Shown here piece after piece: positions 18,063 to 26,298 of a stretch of 64,000 nucleotides of DNA. Position numbers and translations under genes: made by a program. Position 1 is the stretch's first letter. Each line of letters opens with the position of its first letter. The notes beneath the pieces are model-generated. The model saw only the letters and a program-made list of their open reading frames with translations. It was not told the origin of the DNA and searched no databases. Location: contig NZ_VFMX01000001.1 of the NCBI RefSeq assembly GCF_006715285.1, positions 3,844,001 to 3,908,000 of the forward strand, in the 5' to 3' direction. This DNA comes from Arthrobacter sp. SLBN-83 (GTDB taxonomy: Bacteria; Actinomycetota; Actinomycetes; Actinomycetales; Micrococcaceae).

Positions 18063-18079
18063 GCCCGAGCACGTCCGGC
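18035..18079. terminator. Bidirectional terminator-like hairpin
   Basis: GCCGGACGTGCTC (18035-18047) and its exact complement (18067-18079) form a 13-bp stem with a 19-nt loop. It spans the stop codon of the NfeD-like gene and lies 15 bp from the end of the convergent aldo/keto reductase gene. Confidence 0.6.
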
Positions 18080-18093
18080 CTGCCCCGGAGGTG

Positions 18094-19125
18094 CTACCGG
18101 CCGCCCTCCCTCTTGCGGCTGCGCTGCTCCTGGGCCATCGGCCCGTAGGGATAGACGCCGGTTTCGGGCTGGCTGGCCTGCGTGAGACGGGAGATCTCGT
18201 CTTTAGTGAGTTCCAGTTCGGCGGCGGCCAGGTTGTCGGCCAACTGCTCCGTGGTGCGGGCTCCCAGGATCACGGAGGTCACTGCAGGCCGGTCCGCCAA
18301 CCAAGCGAGCGCCACCTGCGACTGGCTGACGCCGTGGGCAGAGGCAATGTCCGCAACGGCGTCGAGAACTGCCCAGGTCCGCGGGTTCTCGTTGCGCGCC
18401 TTCCAGGCCTCCATCCCCCGTTCCGGGTTCTCGCCGAGCCGGGTTGCACCGGACGGGCGCTGGTCCCGCTTGTACTTGCCGGACAGCCAGCCCCCGCCCA
18501 GCGGCGACCAAGGCAGCAGGCCAACCCCGGCGTCGAGCGCGGCCGGAACGATTTCGAACTCGATGTCCCGGACCAGCAGGCTGTACTGCGGCTGCAGGCT
18601 CACGGGCGGGTTCCAGCCCTGGCTGCGGGCCACGTGGACGGCCTTGGTGAGCTGCCAGCCCAGGAAGTTGGAAAAACCGTAGTAGGCAATCTTGCCGCTA
18701 CCCACCGCGTCGTCCAGGAAACGGAGGGTCTCCTCCAGCGGGGTGATCGGGTCCCATGCGTGCATCTGGTAAAGGTCGATCTGTTCCACGCCCAGGCGGC
18801 GGAGGGAATTGTCCAGGGCGCGCGTCAGGCGCCGGCGGGACGTCCCGACGTCGTTCGGTGCCGTCCCCATGGGGAAGCGCCCCTTGGTGGCGACCACAGC
18901 GCTGTCCCTGGCTTCGGGCCGCTTGGCCAGCCACCGGCCGATGATTTCTTCCGACACTCCCGCGCTGTATACGTCCGCGGTGTCGATGAAGTTGCCGCCG
19001 GCCTCGAAGTAGCTGTCCAGGATGGCATGGGAGGTTTCCTCCGTCGCCTCTGCGCCAAAGGTCATGGTGCCCAAGGCGTAGTTGGTGACGATGGTGCCGC
19101 TGTTTCCTAAAGTCCGGTACTGCAT
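18094..19125 (-). CDS. Aldo/keto reductase
   Basis: A 343-residue NADPH-dependent TIM-barrel reductase. The tetrad is visible: Asp and Tyr in NFIDTADVYSAG, Lys in VVATKGRF, and His in DLYQMHAWD. The cofactor-binding C-terminal part SVILGARTTEQLADN is intact. It reduces aldehydes or keto sugars; substrate unknown. The start at 19125 gives MQYRTLGNSG, the usual family N-terminus; the frame runs further upstream only into the lactonase gene. It follows the SMP-30 gene by 14 bp, so the two are cotranscribed and probably act on related sugar intermediates. Confidence 0.9.
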   Translation of the reverse strand: MQYRTLGNSGTIVTNYALGTMTFGAEATEETSHAILDSYFEAGGNFIDTADVYSAGVSEEIIGRWLAKRPEARDSAVVATKGRFPMGTAPNDVGTSRRRLTRALDNSLRRLGVEQIDLYQMHAWDPITPLEETLRFLDDAVGSGKIAYYGFSNFLGWQLTKAVHVARSQGWNPPVSLQPQYSLLVRDIEFEIVPAALDAGVGLLPWSPLGGGWLSGKYKRDQRPSGATRLGENPERGMEAWKARNENPRTWAVLDAVADIASAHGVSQSQVALAWLADRPAVTSVILGARTTEQLADNLAAAELELTKDEISRLTQASQPETGVYPYGPMAQEQRSRKREGGR

Positions 19126-19139
19126 GGGAGTCCTCGCGA

Positions 19140-20033
19140 TCAGTTGGGGTTGGGCGAAAAGGTGCGGGCGGCCGCGTCCGTGGTGGTGGTGCGGATCCGG
19201 TACAGGCTGGTGGTTGCCGTGAGGTAGAGGTCCTGCCCGTCCGGACCGCCGAAGCACAGGTTGGACACCGTTTCCGGCACGGCGATGGTGTCCAGGAGTT
19301 CAAAGGACGGTGAATAGATACGGACCGAAGGGCCGGCCGAGGTCCAGATCCTGCCTTCGACGTCCACCCTCAAGCCGTCTGCCGGATGGCCGTCCTCCAG
19401 CTCCAAAGTGCCGGTCCGGTCGCAGCACTGGCCCTGGCCCACACTGTAGGTGGCGATTCGCAGGGGTACTCCATAACTGGGACCGGCGGTGTCCGCGACG
19501 TAGAGGACAGACTCATCAGGCGAGAAAGCCAGCCCGTTGGGGTGTACCAGGTCCGTGATGACGGCAGTGAGCGTTCCGGTGGCCGGCTCGAAGCGGAAGA
19601 CGTTGCAGCCGCCGTACTCCTGCTCGCCCTCGTGGCCTTCCCTTGTGCCCGGCAGGATGCCGTACGGCGGGTCCGTGAACCAGATGCTGGAGTCGCGGGC
19701 CACCACCACGTCGTTGGGTGAGTTCAGCCGCCGGCCCTCGAAGGAGTCCACCAGGGCTGTTACGGTCCCTTCGCTGTCCCGCTCCACCCGGCGCCGGCCG
19801 TGGCTGCACTGCACCACGCTGCCATCGGCGTCGAGTGTGCGGCCGTTGGTGTATTCGACGCCGACGGCATATTCGCGGGTGCTGCCGGTGGCTGGATCGA
19901 ACTCAAGAATCCGGTCATTCGGGATGTCGCTCCAGCGCACGGTCTGCGAGGAGGGCACCCACAACGGCCCCTCGGCCCACACCGTGCCTGTGAAGAGGCA
20001 CTCCAACCCGCCGATGGTCAGTTCGCCAGCCAA
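19140..20033 (-). CDS. SMP-30/gluconolactonase family protein
   Basis: A 297-residue six-bladed beta-propeller lactonase. Metal-site segments of the family are present: WAEGPLW, NSPNDVVVA with WFTDPPYG, PNGLAFSPDESVLYVADT, and DGLRVDVEGRIW. It opens aldonolactones to aldonic acids, after sugar dehydrogenases. The start was set at TTG 20033 because AAAGGAG precedes it with good spacing and the protein begins just before the first propeller strand. The 101 bp upstream hold no gene. It pairs with the aldo/keto reductase downstream. Confidence 0.85.
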   Translation of the reverse strand: MAGELTIGGLECLFTGTVWAEGPLWVPSSQTVRWSDIPNDRILEFDPATGSTREYAVGVEYTNGRTLDADGSVVQCSHGRRRVERDSEGTVTALVDSFEGRRLNSPNDVVVARDSSIWFTDPPYGILPGTREGHEGEQEYGGCNVFRFEPATGTLTAVITDLVHPNGLAFSPDESVLYVADTAGPSYGVPLRIATYSVGQGQCCDRTGTLELEDGHPADGLRVDVEGRIWTSAGPSVRIYSPSFELLDTIAVPETVSNLCFGGPDGQDLYLTATTSLYRIRTTTTDAAARTFSPNPN

Positions 20034-20134
20034 GGGAGCTCCTTTGCATTCGGGATGCCTGCCGCCGCCGGAAAACGGCGACGTGGGCGGCGTCCCGGAT
20101 CGGGAAGCCACGAATCCTATAGGAAAAACTTACC

Positions 20135-22312
20135 CTAGGCGTGGCCCTGGGTCTGCGGGACGCGCAGGCTGCCGTACCTTTCCATCCGGTGCCACCGCAG
20201 GTGGACTCCGGCCACGGCCGTAACTACAGCTTGGATGACCACGAGGTACATCAGCTGCCGGTAGACGAACTGCTGCAGGGGAAGTGTCCAAAGCAGTCCG
20301 AGCCGTTCCCGGTCCAGCCTGAACGCGTACGCCGCCATCAGGAATTGAACTGCAAGGAAGACCAGCCACAAAACCGCGATCCGCAGGGGGTCGAGGAAGA
20401 CGAGTCCGTACAGGGCAAAGACGTCGACGATGGGCGCGAAGAGGGGCAGCAGCACCTGGAGGACCAGCAGGTAGCCAAGCCCGCGGCGGCCCAGCTTTCC
20501 GGCTGCCCCGCCCTGCACGACGGCGCCCCGGTGCTTCCACATTGCCTGCAAGGTGCCGTAGCACCAGCGGTACCGCTGCTTCCAGAGGGCGCCAAGGGTC
20601 GCCGGCGCCTCCGTCCAGGCCCTGGCATTCTCCTGGTAGACCACGCGCCAGCCATCGCGGCACAGCGCCATGGTCAAGTCGGTGTCCTCCGCGAGGGTAT
20701 CGTCGCTGACACCCCCCACGTTGCGGAGGGCTTCGAGGCGGAAGGCACCAATGGCGCCGGGGACGGTGGGCATGCACTCAGCGACGTCGAACAACCTGCG
20801 GTCCAGGTTGAAGCCCACCACGTACTCGATGTGCTGCCAGGCACCCAGGATGCCTCCCCGGTTAGCCACCTTGGTGTTGCCGGAGATGGCCCCCACGCGG
20901 GGATCGGCGAAGGGCTGGATGAGGGCACGCACCGTGTCCGGTTCGAAGACGGTGTCCCCGTCCACCATCACCACCAGATCGTGGCTGGCCGCCTGTATGC
21001 CGGCGTTCAGGGCGGATGGTTTGCCGCCATTCTCCTTGCGGATGACGGTCACGCCGGGGAGGCCGAGGGCCTGCACGATGTCCGCGGTTCCATCGGTGGA
21101 ACCGTCGTCCACCACGATGACCTCAACCGGGTGGGTGGAAGCAACGATGGACCGGACGGCGGCTTCGATACCGGCGGACTCGTTGTAGGCGGGGACTATC
21201 ACTGTTGCCGGTTCGGTGACCGCCGGGCCCACCATAACGTCCACCCGTCGGCGGCCGCGACCGGCTGAAGGGAGACGGCGTGCAGCACGGCTGTGGCGCG
21301 ACGCGAAGAACATGACCAGGATGGCCCGGAGGAATGTCACCACGCCGGCGGCAACGAGCCCCAAGGAGATGGCCCAGACCACGAAATCGCTGAGGCGCAT
21401 ACCCCACACCAGCGCGGATCCGCGCAGCTGTTCGATGCTTGAGGCGGGGCGCATGGTGTCAACGCCCACGGCGTCGCCTACCGTGGTGACGCGGTACCCC
21501 TGGTCGGCGAAACGGGACAGGGCGGAGTCCAGCGCGGCGACGGTCTGCTCCCTGTCGCCGCCGCCATCGTGCATGAGGACCACCTGCCCCTGCGGGCCTG
21601 GCGGTGCCAGGTTGGCTTCGATCGCTTTGGTCCCCGGGGTTTGCCAGTCCTCGCTGTCCAGGCTGCTCAGCACGGTGAGGTAACCCTCATCCGCCAGTCC
21701 ATGCATTGCGGACCACATGCCGTTCGTTATGGCGCCGTTGCCGGCCGTGTAAGGCGGGCGCAGCAGCGAGGCCGCCTGGCCGGTGACTCCCACAATCGCA
21801 TCCTGTCCGCCCTGCACCTCCAGTTCGCGGCGCCACTGCGGTGCTGTGCCGAGGTCTGTATGGGTCAGCGTGTGGACACCCACTTCGTGGCCTTCGGCCA
21901 CAATGCGGCGCAAAAGGTCCGGGTTGTCCACGGCGGCGGAACCAACGACGAAGAAGGTGGCATGGACGTGGTGTTCCCGAAGGACGTCGAGGATTCGGGG
22001 GGTCCATACCGGGTCCGGCCCGTCGTCAAACGTCAGGGCAATGGTCCGGTCCGGCGGGCTCACGGTGGTGACGGCGCCGCCACGCGAATCAACCACGGGG
22101 CCGCCGTGCGCGAGCGTTGTGGGGACGGAGCCTGCGGCTTTGTCCGGCGGCAGGGAGTCCCCCGGCGCGCCGCCCAGGTGATGGATGTAACCCTGCACTG
22201 CGAGGGCGAGGCCCAGGGCCATCAGGGTGGCGAGAAGGACAAACCAATGCGCCCTGACATTGGCGGGGACGTTGCTCTTGGCGGGTCGGGAACCCTTATT
22301 CAGGCGGATCAT
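20135..22312 (-). CDS. Polysaccharide deacetylase-glycosyltransferase fusion (MatB-like)
   Basis: A 725-residue membrane protein with, in order: a membrane helix (about 23-41), a NodB-type deacetylase domain (TFDDGPD 94-100, HTLTHTD 147-153, RPPYTA 185-190), a second helix (about 310-336), a processive GT2 domain (DDGS 402-405, DGD 451-453, TLAEDTD 539-545, QRYRW 579-583), and C-terminal helices. GT2 of this type polymerises beta-linked N-acetylglucosamine, and NodB removes acetyl groups. The two-in-one plan matches Streptomyces MatB, which makes poly-N-acetylglucosamine. The frame stays open to 22624, but the real start is ATG 22312, directly after the stop of the partner gene. Identity with MatB is by architecture only. 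Confidence 0.85.
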   Translation of the reverse strand: MIRLNKGSRPAKSNVPANVRAHWFVLLATLMALGLALAVQGYIHHLGGAPGDSLPPDKAAGSVPTTLAHGGPVVDSRGGAVTTVSPPDRTIALTFDDGPDPVWTPRILDVLREHHVHATFFVVGSAAVDNPDLLRRIVAEGHEVGVHTLTHTDLGTAPQWRRELEVQGGQDAIVGVTGQAASLLRPPYTAGNGAITNGMWSAMHGLADEGYLTVLSSLDSEDWQTPGTKAIEANLAPPGPQGQVVLMHDGGGDREQTVAALDSALSRFADQGYRVTTVGDAVGVDTMRPASSIEQLRGSALVWGMRLSDFVVWAISLGLVAAGVVTFLRAILVMFFASRHSRAARRLPSAGRGRRRVDVMVGPAVTEPATVIVPAYNESAGIEAAVRSIVASTHPVEVIVVDDGSTDGTADIVQALGLPGVTVIRKENGGKPSALNAGIQAASHDLVVMVDGDTVFEPDTVRALIQPFADPRVGAISGNTKVANRGGILGAWQHIEYVVGFNLDRRLFDVAECMPTVPGAIGAFRLEALRNVGGVSDDTLAEDTDLTMALCRDGWRVVYQENARAWTEAPATLGALWKQRYRWCYGTLQAMWKHRGAVVQGGAAGKLGRRGLGYLLVLQVLLPLFAPIVDVFALYGLVFLDPLRIAVLWLVFLAVQFLMAAYAFRLDRERLGLLWTLPLQQFVYRQLMYLVVIQAVVTAVAGVHLRWHRMERYGSLRVPQTQGHA

Positions 22313-22313
22313 G

Positions 22314-22910
22314 CTACTGGTGCGCAGGGGCGGTGGGCCGTGTGGTCTGGCCCGGAGCCGAGCCGCTCGCACCGGGAGCGGTGCCACTGGAGCCCGGCGC
22401 CGTTCCACTTGAGCCAGGTGCTGTTCCGCTGGAGCCCGGGGCAGTTGCACCGGAAGCAGCGGCGGTCCCGGCCGCTGCCGGCGCTGGAGCCGGAACCGGA
22501 GCAGCGGCGGGGGCAGGCGCGGGGGCGGCTGGCGCGGCGGGTACGACGGCGGGACCCGCCACCGGAGGTACGGCAGTAACAGCAGAGGCAGGCAGCGGGA
22601 CGGCCGCCGGGGACTGCTCAACAACCGGAATAGCCGGCCCGGTCAGGCCGGCCCGTGGATCTACAGGCGGCGGGCTTGACGGAGTTTCGCGCGGCCCGGC
22701 GGCGGCCGGCAGGGGCAGGAAAGGCGCGGACACCCCGGAACCGCCAATAAATGCGGCCAGCACCAGGATGACGTAAGCCGCCACCAGCCCGACGACCCCC
22801 AGTCCGATCAACTGGATGCGCCGCAGGCGCCGGCCCGAGGCATCAACAAAAACGGGTCCGCGGGCAGATTCGGCGCGCGGCTGATCGGAAGTCTTCTCAG
22901 GGGCTTTCAT
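22314..22910 (-). CDS. Small membrane protein with Ala/Pro/Gly-rich tail (MatA-like partner)
   Basis: A 198-residue protein: a charged cytoplasmic N-terminus of about 30 residues, one membrane helix (LIGLGVVGLVAAYVILVLAAF, about 34-54), then a low-complexity extracellular tail of Ala, Pro and Gly ending in repeats of SGTAPGS. Its stop and the ATG of the fusion gene are separated by one base (TAG-C-ATG), so translation is surely coupled. Streptomyces matA likewise encodes a small membrane protein in front of matB. The tail may span the wall or act as a spacer for the synthase. No enzymatic domain is present. Confidence 0.75.
   Translation of the reverse strand: MKAPEKTSDQPRAESARGPVFVDASGRRLRRIQLIGLGVVGLVAAYVILVLAAFIGGSGVSAPFLPLPAAAGPRETPSSPPPVDPRAGLTGPAIPVVEQSPAAVPLPASAVTAVPPVAGPAVVPAAPAAPAPAPAAAPVPAPAPAAAGTAAASGATAPGSSGTAPGSSGTAPGSSGTAPGASGSAPGQTTRPTAPAHQ
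22369..22452 (-). repeat. Four 21-bp tandem repeats in the MatA-like tail
   Basis: Units at 22369, 22390, 22411 and 22432 are each 21 bp and encode variants of a seven-residue SGTAPGS unit. The units differ at third positions but keep the phase, so copy number could vary by slippage without breaking the frame. Confidence 0.75.
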
Positions 22911-23077
22911 CGAGCATCAACCTTAGGGGGCCCAAAATGCCTACCACAAAACCTACCCCGTCCGTGCCCGGCCCTGCTGGATATGGTCTTCGGATAAAAT
23001 CGGCTGTCGGCGAGCCTCACTCGCCTTGAATCCCCCTTCAGGGCGGAGGTTGACAGCGTTGTTTTGGAGGGGGAGCA

Positions 23078-25153
23078 ATGAGGCACGCCGCGGTTAGGGG
23101 CCGCCGGGCGCAGACCCGGAGCAGCCATGGGCCCAGGCCGGACATCCAGGGCCTTCGGGCGCTGGCTGTAGGGATAGTGGTGATCTACCATCTTCGGCCG
23201 GAAGCCCTGCCGGGCGGATTCGTAGGAGTCGACGTATTCTTCGTGGTCTCCGGTTTCCTGATCATTGGCTCCCTTGCAAGGGAAGCGGCGAAGAACGCGT
23301 CCATTTCCGTCCTCGACTTTTACGCCCGCCGCATCCGGCGGCTGTTTCCGGCGTCGGCGGTTGTTTTGGCGGCAGTCCTGGCCGGCGCTGTCCTGCTGCT
23401 TGCCCCAAGCCGCTGGCAGAACATCTCCTCCGATGTCCTGTTCTCGCTGCTCCAGGTACAGAACTGGCACCAGGCACTTTCCGCCGTGTCCTATGCGGGT
23501 GCGACGCAGGAAGTATCTCCGCTGCAGCACTTCTGGTCCCTCGCCGTCGAGGAGCAGTTTTACCTCGTCATCCCGTTCTTCTTCCTTGGCCTGATCGCTG
23601 CGGCCCAGTCCGCAGGGCAAAAGGCCGGCCGGTTCATTGTCCCGGCCCTGTCGGGGACTGCCTTGGCGTCGTTCGCTTACAGCATTTACCTGAGCGACCA
23701 CGAGCACACCATGGCGTACTTTGCCACCACCACCAGAATCTGGGAACTCGCCGTCGGCGGCCTTGCGGCCCTTCTCCCAACCAGGCTGAAGGGCTCCGCC
23801 CGTCTTTCCGCGCTCAGCGGGTGGTTGGGCGTCTGTGCCATTGTCGCGCCTGCCTTCCTCTTCAGCACCGACATGGCGTTCCCCGGGAGCATCGCCGCCA
23901 TTCCAGTGCTCGGCACCGCCATCCTGCTTCGGACGGGCAGCCTGTCCACGGGCGTTTCCTGGTCCGCTTCGAGGGTCCTTGGCATCCGGCCCATGACGTT
24001 CGTTGGAGACGTGTCGTATTCCCTGTACCTGTGGCACTGGCCCGTCATCGTTTTCGCAGTGGCACTGCTGGGCCGCACACCGCGCATCAGGGAAGCACTG
24101 CTCCTCGCCGTCGTCAGCCTTGTCCTCGCCACCGCCTCCTACCACTTCGTGGAGCAGCGCTTCCGGCACCACGCAGGGCATGCCGGCTGGCGCGCATACC
24201 GACGGGTCTATGCGATGGCGCTTTGCGGGGCGATGGTGGTGTCCGTGGCAGCGTGGGCGCCCTGGCAGGTTATCGAGTTCAAGCGCGCGCAGTTGTCCAC
24301 CGAACTGTCCGACCACGATTACCCCGGTGCGCAGGCGTGGTCTGGCCGGCCCTCGCCGGTGCCCGCCGGCCTGCCCATTCGCCCCGAACCCTCTGTTGCC
24401 ATGCAGGACGTGCCCGCCACAAGCGCAGGGGCCTGTGGGGTGTACGACCCCACTCTGGTGCCCGACACGGATTGCTGGTTCGGATCAACGGCAGAGCAAA
24501 GTGCCCCGGTAGTGGTGGTTGTCGGGGATTCCCATGCCGGCCAGTTCGTGGACCCCCTCATCGCCGTGGCAAGGAAGATTCCGCTCAGGATCCACGCCAT
24601 GGTGCGCAATGGCTGTCCGTTTGCGCTGACGCCCCCGCGGTCTGCCGCCACCCTGTACACTAACTGCTCGACCCAAAACGCTGTAACGGCGGAAAAAATC
24701 GCCGCAGCAAAACCGGACCTTGTCCTGGTTGCCGGGATGCGCGAAGCGGGGTACCGCAAGGCGCTTGGATGGTCCTGGGGGCCGGATGCCCCACTCCTGG
24801 ATGGTTATGTCCAGTCACTTTCCCGCCTGCGCGCTGCCGGGCTGCGCGTCGCCGTCGTCGCGGACCTGCCATATCCCCAAGGCAACCCCGTGGAATGCGT
24901 TCAAAAGCACGCGGACGGCGGCGCCTGTGCCACGCCCGTTTCCGAAGCCCTCATGGACAGCGAGGACGCGCTTGTGTCGGCAGCCGGCCGGATTAACGGC
25001 GTCGAAGTTGTGGACCTGTCGAAGCTGTTTTGCCGGGACGGCGTTTGCCCTGCCGTCATCGGCAATGTTTTGGTCTACCGGGACAACCACATGACGAATA
25101 CCTTTGCGAAGTCACTGGGGCCGGAGCTGGCCGTCGCACTGGGCCTGAGTTAG
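23078..25153 (+). CDS. OafA-type acyltransferase with SGNH domain
   Basis: A 691-residue protein. The N-terminal acyltransferase-3 domain has about 10 membrane helices, the opening motif DIQGLRALAVGIVVIYH with the key His38, and FFVVSGFLI. The extracytoplasmic SGNH domain starts with VVVVVGDSHAGQF near residue 475 and ends with the catalytic Asp/His region DNHMTNTFAKS. Such proteins O-acetylate surface polysaccharides or peptidoglycan. It is divergent from the MatAB-like pair (167-bp gap containing a 6-bp GGCGAG/CTCGCC hairpin at 23009-23025), so it may decorate the polymer they make. A GGAGGGGGAG ribosome site precedes the ATG. Confidence 0.9.
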   Translation: MRHAAVRGRRAQTRSSHGPRPDIQGLRALAVGIVVIYHLRPEALPGGFVGVDVFFVVSGFLIIGSLAREAAKNASISVLDFYARRIRRLFPASAVVLAAVLAGAVLLLAPSRWQNISSDVLFSLLQVQNWHQALSAVSYAGATQEVSPLQHFWSLAVEEQFYLVIPFFFLGLIAAAQSAGQKAGRFIVPALSGTALASFAYSIYLSDHEHTMAYFATTTRIWELAVGGLAALLPTRLKGSARLSALSGWLGVCAIVAPAFLFSTDMAFPGSIAAIPVLGTAILLRTGSLSTGVSWSASRVLGIRPMTFVGDVSYSLYLWHWPVIVFAVALLGRTPRIREALLLAVVSLVLATASYHFVEQRFRHHAGHAGWRAYRRVYAMALCGAMVVSVAAWAPWQVIEFKRAQLSTELSDHDYPGAQAWSGRPSPVPAGLPIRPEPSVAMQDVPATSAGACGVYDPTLVPDTDCWFGSTAEQSAPVVVVVGDSHAGQFVDPLIAVARKIPLRIHAMVRNGCPFALTPPRSAATLYTNCSTQNAVTAEKIAAAKPDLVLVAGMREAGYRKALGWSWGPDAPLLDGYVQSLSRLRAAGLRVAVVADLPYPQGNPVECVQKHADGGACATPVSEALMDSEDALVSAAGRINGVEVVDLSKLFCRDGVCPAVIGNVLVYRDNHMTNTFAKSLGPELAVALGLS

Positions 25154-25177
25154 GGGCGCACGGGAAGCCCTGGCATC

Positions 25178-26101
25178 TCAAGGAGCAGGCGGGGCCGTGG
25201 TGCTTCGGACAATCAGCCGTGTCGGCATCTTGAGTTGGGTGGTTTCAGGCGTCTCGCCATTCATCAGCGCCACCACAAGGGCAGCTGCCGAGGCCCCCAT
25301 GCGGCTCATGGGCTGGTGCACCGTCGTGAGCGGCAGGGCATGCCGCGCTGCTTCAGGACTATCGTCAAAGCCCACCACCGAAAGCTCACCGGGTACCTGT
25401 ATTCCCAACTCGCGGGCCACCGCTATGACCACGATGGCAGAGAGGTCGTTGGCAGCGAAGACCGCCGTCGGGCGGTCGTGCCTGCTGAGAAGCCGGTGTG
25501 CCGCCTTGCGGGCATATTCGGGGTCGTAATTGCCGACTTCGACCAGGGTTGGGTCGAAGGGAAGGCCGCCTTCGGAGAGGGCGCGGCGGTAACCCGCCTC
25601 CCTTGCAATGGCAGAACGGAGGTCGGGCCGGCCGGCAACGAAACCGATCCGCCGGTGGCCCAGGCCCATCAGGAACCTGGTCGCATCACGGGCTCCGCCC
25701 AGGTTGTCCGCTTCCACTGTCGGCAGGTCGGCACGGCCGGTGTGCGGGTCCACAGCCACGATCGGCACATCCGCGGTGACGTTCACCACCGTGGGCGTCA
25801 CCATGATCGCGCCGTCGATGAGGGTGCCGCTTAAGCGGCTGAGCGAGCGCCGTTCCCAGCCCTCGGAGGAGAGCTGGCTCGACCCGCTGTACGCCAACAG
25901 GTCGTAGCGGGAACCGCTGAGGGCGGAGCCGACGCCCTTCAGGATCTCGGCACTGAAGGGCTCGAAGTCTGCCACCAGCACTCCGATAACGCCCGTCTTG
26001 CGGGAACGCATGCTGCTGGCTACCAGGCTGGACTCATACCCGAGGTCACGCGCGGCTTGAAGGACCCGATGTGTCTCATAACTAGTGATTGGTACGTCGA
26101 T
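25178..26101 (-). pseudogene. LacI-family regulator missing its DNA-binding N-terminus
   Basis: From ATG 26011 the frame encodes 277 residues of a LacI/GalR sugar-binding domain (TGVIGVLVADFEPF, GHRRIGFVAGRP, TAVFAANDLSA, LSVVGFDDSPEA), complete to its end. Upstream of that ATG the same frame continues for 30 codons with the typical hinge-side text YETHRVLQAARDLGYES, showing that the native start lies further out, but it is closed by TGA at 26104-26102. No helix-turn-helix can be read in any frame beyond. The product would lack DNA binding, so the gene is probably dead or deleted at its 5' end. It is convergent with the acyltransferase gene. Confidence 0.75.
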
Positions 26102-26134
26102 TCAAGCAGAAGGTTTCGAGACATAGTTATGAGA
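26074..26134. repeat. 11-bp inverted repeat at the broken end of the LacI remnant
   Basis: TCTCATAACTA (26074-26084) and TAGTTATGAGA (26124-26134) are perfect complements 39 bp apart and flank the in-frame TGA. No transposase is present. They could be a relic of an excised element or a chance hairpin. Confidence 0.5.
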
Positions 26135-26203
26135 ATCGCCGGACGCAAAGAAAGCCGCGAGATTTCACAGGAACCAGGATCTTAAGGAACAGGGCCGGTG
26201 AGA

Positions 26204-26231
26204 CGTCTCGTATCCCAAGAGATACGAGACG
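26204..26231. repeat. 11-bp stem hairpin between LacI remnant and TDT gene
   Basis: CGTCTCGTATC (26204-26214) pairs perfectly with GATACGAGACG (26221-26231) around a 6-nt loop. It lies about 70 bp past the end of the TDT exporter gene and could be its terminator or a relic. It has no U-run on either strand. Confidence 0.5.
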
Positions 26232-26298
26232 GGGAGGGTGAGTTCATTACCCTCGCTTCGGGCCTGGTCAATTCGCGCCATGCGACCCTAAAACAGGG

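Noticed and set aside
22369..22452. Tandem repeats considered as a CRISPR-like array
   Set aside because: Units are directly adjacent without spacers, keep a 7-codon phase and lie within a coding frame.
22907..24316. 469-codon minus-strand frame opposite the acyltransferase
   Set aside because: Antisense of the clear acyltransferase gene; low-complexity charged text without membrane or enzyme motifs.
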